Notes under the pieces: generated by a model
Seen by the model: the letters and a program-made list of their open reading frames with translations, nothing else
Database searches by the model: none
What the model was told of the DNA's origin: nothing
Part shown: positions 61,025-64,000 of the stretch, in pieces
Layout of the letters: each line of letters starts with the position of its first letter
Position numbering within the stretch: the stretch's first letter is position 1
Translations under genes and position numbers: made by a program
From: Variovorax sp. HW608
GTDB lineage: Bacteria; Pseudomonadota; Gammaproteobacteria; Burkholderiales; Burkholderiaceae_C
Length of the DNA stretch: 64,000 nucleotides
Direction of reading: 5' to 3'
NCBI RefSeq assembly: GCF_900090195.1
Contig: NZ_LT607803.1
Coordinates: 7,280,229 to 7,344,228, forward strand

Positions 61025-63085
61025 TCATTCGTCGTCGCGCACGCGGTGCTGGCTCGTCAAGGTCTGCTGGATCGCGGGCGGCACCGCCTCGTAGTGCGAC
61101 AGCACGATGGTGTAGCGCCCCTGGCCGCTGGTCATCGCGTTGAGTCGCGACTGGTAGCTCGCGAGTTCCGACATCGGCACCTGCCCCTTGATGACGACGG
61201 TACCGGCCGCGAGGTTCGCGGTGCCGGTGACCAGCCCGCGCCGCGACGACAGGTCGCCGGTCACGTCGCCCATGGCCCCATCGGGCGCGGCGATCTCGAT
61301 CTGCACGATCGGTTCGAGCACGATGGGACGCGCGTCGCGGATCGCCGCCATGAAGGCCTTGCGCCCCGCGGTGGCGAAAGCGATGTCCTTGCTGTCCACG
61401 CTGTGGTGCTTGCCGTCGTAGACCACCACCCGCACATCGACCACCGGATAGCCGGCGATCGCGCCGGTCGACAGCACCTCGCGCACGCCCTTCTCGACGG
61501 CGGGAATGAACTGCCCCGGGATCGTTCCGCCCTTGACCTGGTCGACGAACTCGAAGCCCTCCCCGCGGCCGAGCGGTTCGATGCGCAGGAACACCTCGCC
61601 GAACTGGCCCGCGCCGCCGGTCTGCTTCTTGTGGCGGTGGTGCCCTTCGGCCGGCGAGGTCACGGTCTCGCGGTAGGCGATGCGCGGCGGCCGCGTGTTG
61701 ACCTCGAACTTGTAGACCTCGCGCAAGCGGTCGAGCAGCACGCGCAGATGCAGGTCGCCGAGTCCGTACACCACCGACTCGTTGGTGGCGGCCACGTGCT
61801 CGACGCGCAGGCAGGGGTCTTCGCCGACCAGCTTGCCGAGGATTTCCCACATCCGCTGCTCGTCGCCGTGCCGCTTGGGCTCGATCGCCAGGCCGTGCAC
61901 CGGCACGGGAAAGTCGAGCGGCGCCAGATGCACGTGGTCATCCTCGGCCGCATCGTGCAGCACCGAGTCGAACTTGATCTCGTCCACCTTCGCGACCGCC
62001 ACGATGTCGCCCGGCAGCGCACGCGCAACCTCGACGTGGTCCTTGCCCTGCAGCATGAACAGGTGCCCCACCTTGAAGGGCTTGCGGCCGTCGCCCACGT
62101 AGAGCTGGCTGTCGCGCGTGACCGTGCCCTGGTGCACGCGGAAGATGCCCATCTTGCCGACGTAGGGGTCCACCGTGACCTTGAACACGTGCGCGAGCAC
62201 ATGCAGCGAAGGGTCCGGGACGGCCTCCATCGGCTCCGCGGCGGCGCCCTCGCCCAGCAGGAAGTCCGGCGGATTGGATTCGGTCGGGTCGGGCAGCAGC
62301 TTGACGATGACGTCGAGCAATTCCTCGATGCCCGCGCCGGTGCGCGCGGAGACGAAGCACACCGGTATCAGATGCCCTTCGCGCAATGCCTGTTCCAGCG
62401 GCGCATGCAGCTCGGCGGGGTCCACGTCGCCATCGCTCAGATAGCGGTCCACGAAGGCGGCGTCGACCTCGACCACCTGCTCCACCAGCGCGCGGTGCGC
62501 CGCATCGACCGAGCCGACGTCGCACGTCCCCTCGCGGTTGAAGAAGCAGTCCACCACCCGTGCGCCACCGTCGCCGGGCAGGTTGAGCGGCAGGCATTCG
62601 CGCCCCAAGCTCGCCTGGATCTGCTGCAGCAGCCCTGCCAGATCCACGCCCTGGGCATCGATCTTGTTGACGATGATCATGCGCGTGAGGTGGCGCGAGG
62701 CCGCGTACTCCATCATCCGCAGCGCCATCTGCTCGATGCCGGTCGAGGCGTTGATGACGATGGCCGCGGTCTCGACCGCTTCCAGGGCGGGCAGGCTCTG
62801 GCCGAGGAAATCGGGGCCGCCGGGCGTGTCGATGAAGTGGATGCGCGTGTCGGCGTGCGTCAGATGCATGATCGAGGCGTTGAGCGAGTGCTGCATTCGC
62901 CGCTCGAGCGGATCGTGATCGCTCACCGTGCTTCCGCGCTCGACGCTGCCCGCCGCGCCGATGGCGCCGGCGCGCTGCAGCATGGCCTCCGCGAGCGTGG
63001 TCTTGCCGGAAGCGGACGCTCCGACGAGTGCCAGCGTCCGCACCGCTTCCATTTCGGCCGCGAGGCCGTTCGATCGGCTTGGCAT
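61025..63085 (-). CDS. EF-G-like GTPase (FusA paralogue)
   Basis: A 686-aa protein of the EF-G family, type 2: P-loop GASASGKTT (22-30), G3 DTPGGPDFLG, G4 NKID, then domains II-V including the family region TGGAGQFGEVFLRIEPL and GYPVVDVRVVVYDGKHHSVD. Canonical EF-G has DTPGHVDF; here His is replaced by Gly, so GTP hydrolysis may differ. Such paralogues (FusA2-like) are linked to stress. Convergent to the IcmF-like gene. Confidence 0.85.
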   Translation of the reverse strand: MPSRSNGLAAEMEAVRTLALVGASASGKTTLAEAMLQRAGAIGAAGSVERGSTVSDHDPLERRMQHSLNASIMHLTHADTRIHFIDTPGGPDFLGQSLPALEAVETAAIVINASTGIEQMALRMMEYAASRHLTRMIIVNKIDAQGVDLAGLLQQIQASLGRECLPLNLPGDGGARVVDCFFNREGTCDVGSVDAAHRALVEQVVEVDAAFVDRYLSDGDVDPAELHAPLEQALREGHLIPVCFVSARTGAGIEELLDVIVKLLPDPTESNPPDFLLGEGAAAEPMEAVPDPSLHVLAHVFKVTVDPYVGKMGIFRVHQGTVTRDSQLYVGDGRKPFKVGHLFMLQGKDHVEVARALPGDIVAVAKVDEIKFDSVLHDAAEDDHVHLAPLDFPVPVHGLAIEPKRHGDEQRMWEILGKLVGEDPCLRVEHVAATNESVVYGLGDLHLRVLLDRLREVYKFEVNTRPPRIAYRETVTSPAEGHHRHKKQTGGAGQFGEVFLRIEPLGRGEGFEFVDQVKGGTIPGQFIPAVEKGVREVLSTGAIAGYPVVDVRVVVYDGKHHSVDSKDIAFATAGRKAFMAAIRDARPIVLEPIVQIEIAAPDGAMGDVTGDLSSRRGLVTGTANLAAGTVVIKGQVPMSELASYQSRLNAMTSGQGRYTIVLSHYEAVPPAIQQTLTSQHRVRDDE

Positions 63086-63165
63086 GAGTGGTCTCCTCAA
63101 CACCCGGGCGACCCAGCGTACGGGATTGACCGGCCGGACGCAAGCCGGGCTTGCATTGCCGGACA

Positions 63166-63597
63166 ATGGCGGCACTCACGGCAGAACGCATGGCACAGCC
63201 ACCCCTCACACCCCGCGCGACCGGCTACGCCCGCACGCAATTCATGGTCGTCAAGATCCCGGTCGTCGCCGACATGGACGATCTGTATCACCAGCGCGAG
63301 GACCGCATCGACCAGGCGCTCAGGGCCAGGGGCCTCGGCACGGTGATCGGCTGGGGCGACTCGCTCGGCGAGACGCGGGCCGGCGGATCGCGGCGCGTCG
63401 CCTACACCCGCGTCGATCTCGACGTGGCGGACATCGAGGCCGCGCGGGCCGCGCTGCAGCAGGTGCTCGCGGCGCTCGGCACGCCGGCCGGCACGGAGAT
63501 CCACTACAGCCGCGACGGCGCCAGCGTGGCCGACGTCTACGCCCCGCCGGAATGGCGGCTGGCACAGCCGGTGGTGCGCGGGCTCCGGCAGCGCTAA
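63166..63597 (+). CDS. Unknown 143-aa protein
   Basis: I do not recognise this protein. It has an N-terminal tail (to about 20), then an alpha/beta core: FMVVKIPVVADMDDLYHQRE, GLGTVIGWGDSLGETRAG, VDLDVADIEAARAALQQVLA. That alternation resembles a ferredoxin-like fold. ATG 63166 is used, but ATG 63190 would also fit. It is divergent from the EF-G paralogue and convergent to the phosphatase. Confidence 0.65.
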   Translation: MAALTAERMAQPPLTPRATGYARTQFMVVKIPVVADMDDLYHQREDRIDQALRARGLGTVIGWGDSLGETRAGGSRRVAYTRVDLDVADIEAARAALQQVLAALGTPAGTEIHYSRDGASVADVYAPPEWRLAQPVVRGLRQR

Positions 63598-63612
63598 CCG
63601 CCGCCCGGCCGC

Positions 63613-64000
63613 TCAGGGCTGAAGCGGCAGCGGCTCGGTCGTGTCCTCGTCGGCGCGCAGCCACATCGCGACCGCGGTGTAGTTGTCGTAGCCGGGCGCG
63701 GCGAGGAGCCCGATCTCGGCGTCGATCGTGTCGATCCACTGGTGCGGATCGAGCGACGCCCGCAGGATCTCGCCCAGCCGCCGGTCGCCCAGCACCTCCC
63801 AGACGCCGTCGCTGCACAGCAGCACCACATCGCCGACCCGCACCGGCATGCGCTCGGAAACGTCGATCTCGACGTCGCCGTCCGGCGCGCCGAGGGCCGA
63901 CAGCAGCAGGTTGCGCTGCGGATGCAGCCGCGCACGCTCCTCGTCGATCATCCCGCCGTTGACCAGTTGCTGGACGAGGCTGTGATCGACGGTGCGCGCC
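63613..64000 (-). CDS. PP2C-family Ser/Thr phosphatase, 5' part outside the window
   Basis: The C-terminal 129 or so residues are in the window: DHSLVQQLVNGGMIDEERAR, HPQRNLLLSALG, DVVLLCSDGVWEVLGDRRL and GYDNYTAVAMWLRAD. These are the Stp1/PppA-type PP2C motifs with metal-binding Asp (SDG, DNYT). PppA-type enzymes switch type VI secretion off. It may act with the DotU/IcmF-like proteins. It runs off the right edge. Confidence 0.88.
   Translation of the reverse strand, partial: ARTVDHSLVQQLVNGGMIDEERARLHPQRNLLLSALGAPDGDVEIDVSERMPVRVGDVVLLCSDGVWEVLGDRRLGEILRASLDPHQWIDTIDAEIGLLAAPGYDNYTAVAMWLRADEDTTEPLPLQP

Noticed and set aside
61046..63346. 766-codon plus-strand frame opposite the EF-G paralogue
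   Set aside because: Shadow frame, His/Asp/Arg-rich; the EF-G domains on the minus strand are clear.

Overview
The window is high-GC DNA from a betaproteobacterium, most likely Comamonadaceae (Variovorax-like). The core block tRNA-Tyr/Gly/Thr-tuf-tRNA-Trp-secE-nusG-rplKAJL-rpoBC, the ntrYX pair lacking an AAA+ domain in NtrX, the trpE-G-D-C-ung order and the dispersed GC-rich palindromic repeats all point there. No database search was possible, so the genus is an inference.

Region 1 (1-8706) is the packaging and head block of a lambda-like siphophage prophage, read on the minus strand: terminase small and large subunits, gpW connector, portal, S49 protease with a nested scaffold start, decoration protein, capsid, head-tail joining proteins, tail tube and the start of a tail chaperone gene cut by the window edge. 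The left prophage end lies outside the window.

Region 2 (8707-10604) is an odd plus-strand island of four small genes. Each is preceded, about 66-72 bp before its ATG, by a copy of the same 28-bp element.

Region 3 (10568-21824) is the early, DNA-metabolism block on the minus strand: HTH protein, two unknown proteins, Bro-N antirepressor-like protein, Sak4-like ATPase, a putative ssDNA-binding partner, DUF6511, a Cas4-like PD-(D/E)XK nuclease, small HTH, Toprim/P4-type primase-helicase, RuvC-like resolvase, DUF6362 and two tandem ParB-methyltransferase fusions. A 142-bp gap next to the primase carries iteron-like repeats and an alternating purine-pyrimidine tract, so it is a candidate replication origin.

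Region 4 (22001-29535) holds a large serine recombinase cassette with DUF2924, a repressor module (XRE regulator, ImmA/IrrE peptidase, LOTUS-domain protein) and, divergently transcribed, an unrecognised two-gene operon (411-aa protein plus 321-aa zinc-ribbon protein) followed by a DUF2188 protein. Operator-like repeats sit in the divergent promoter region. This block ends next to tRNA-Phe, whose acceptor stem carries a C-A mismatch suggestive of an integration junction.

Region 5 (29830-64000) is chromosomal core: tRNA-Phe, ntrX-ntrY-DUF4390-rsmB, a LemA-family gene, rpoC, rpoB, rplL, rplJ, rplA, rplK, nusG, secE, four further tRNAs and tuf, then ung, trpC, trpD, a threonine aldolase, trpG, trpE, a chalcone isomerase-like exported protein, gph and a LuxR-type response regulator. 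The last part holds an orphan type VI secretion-like set: DotU/TssL with a DUF4384-like tail, a P-loop-less IcmF-like protein and a PP2C phosphatase, together with an EF-G paralogue.
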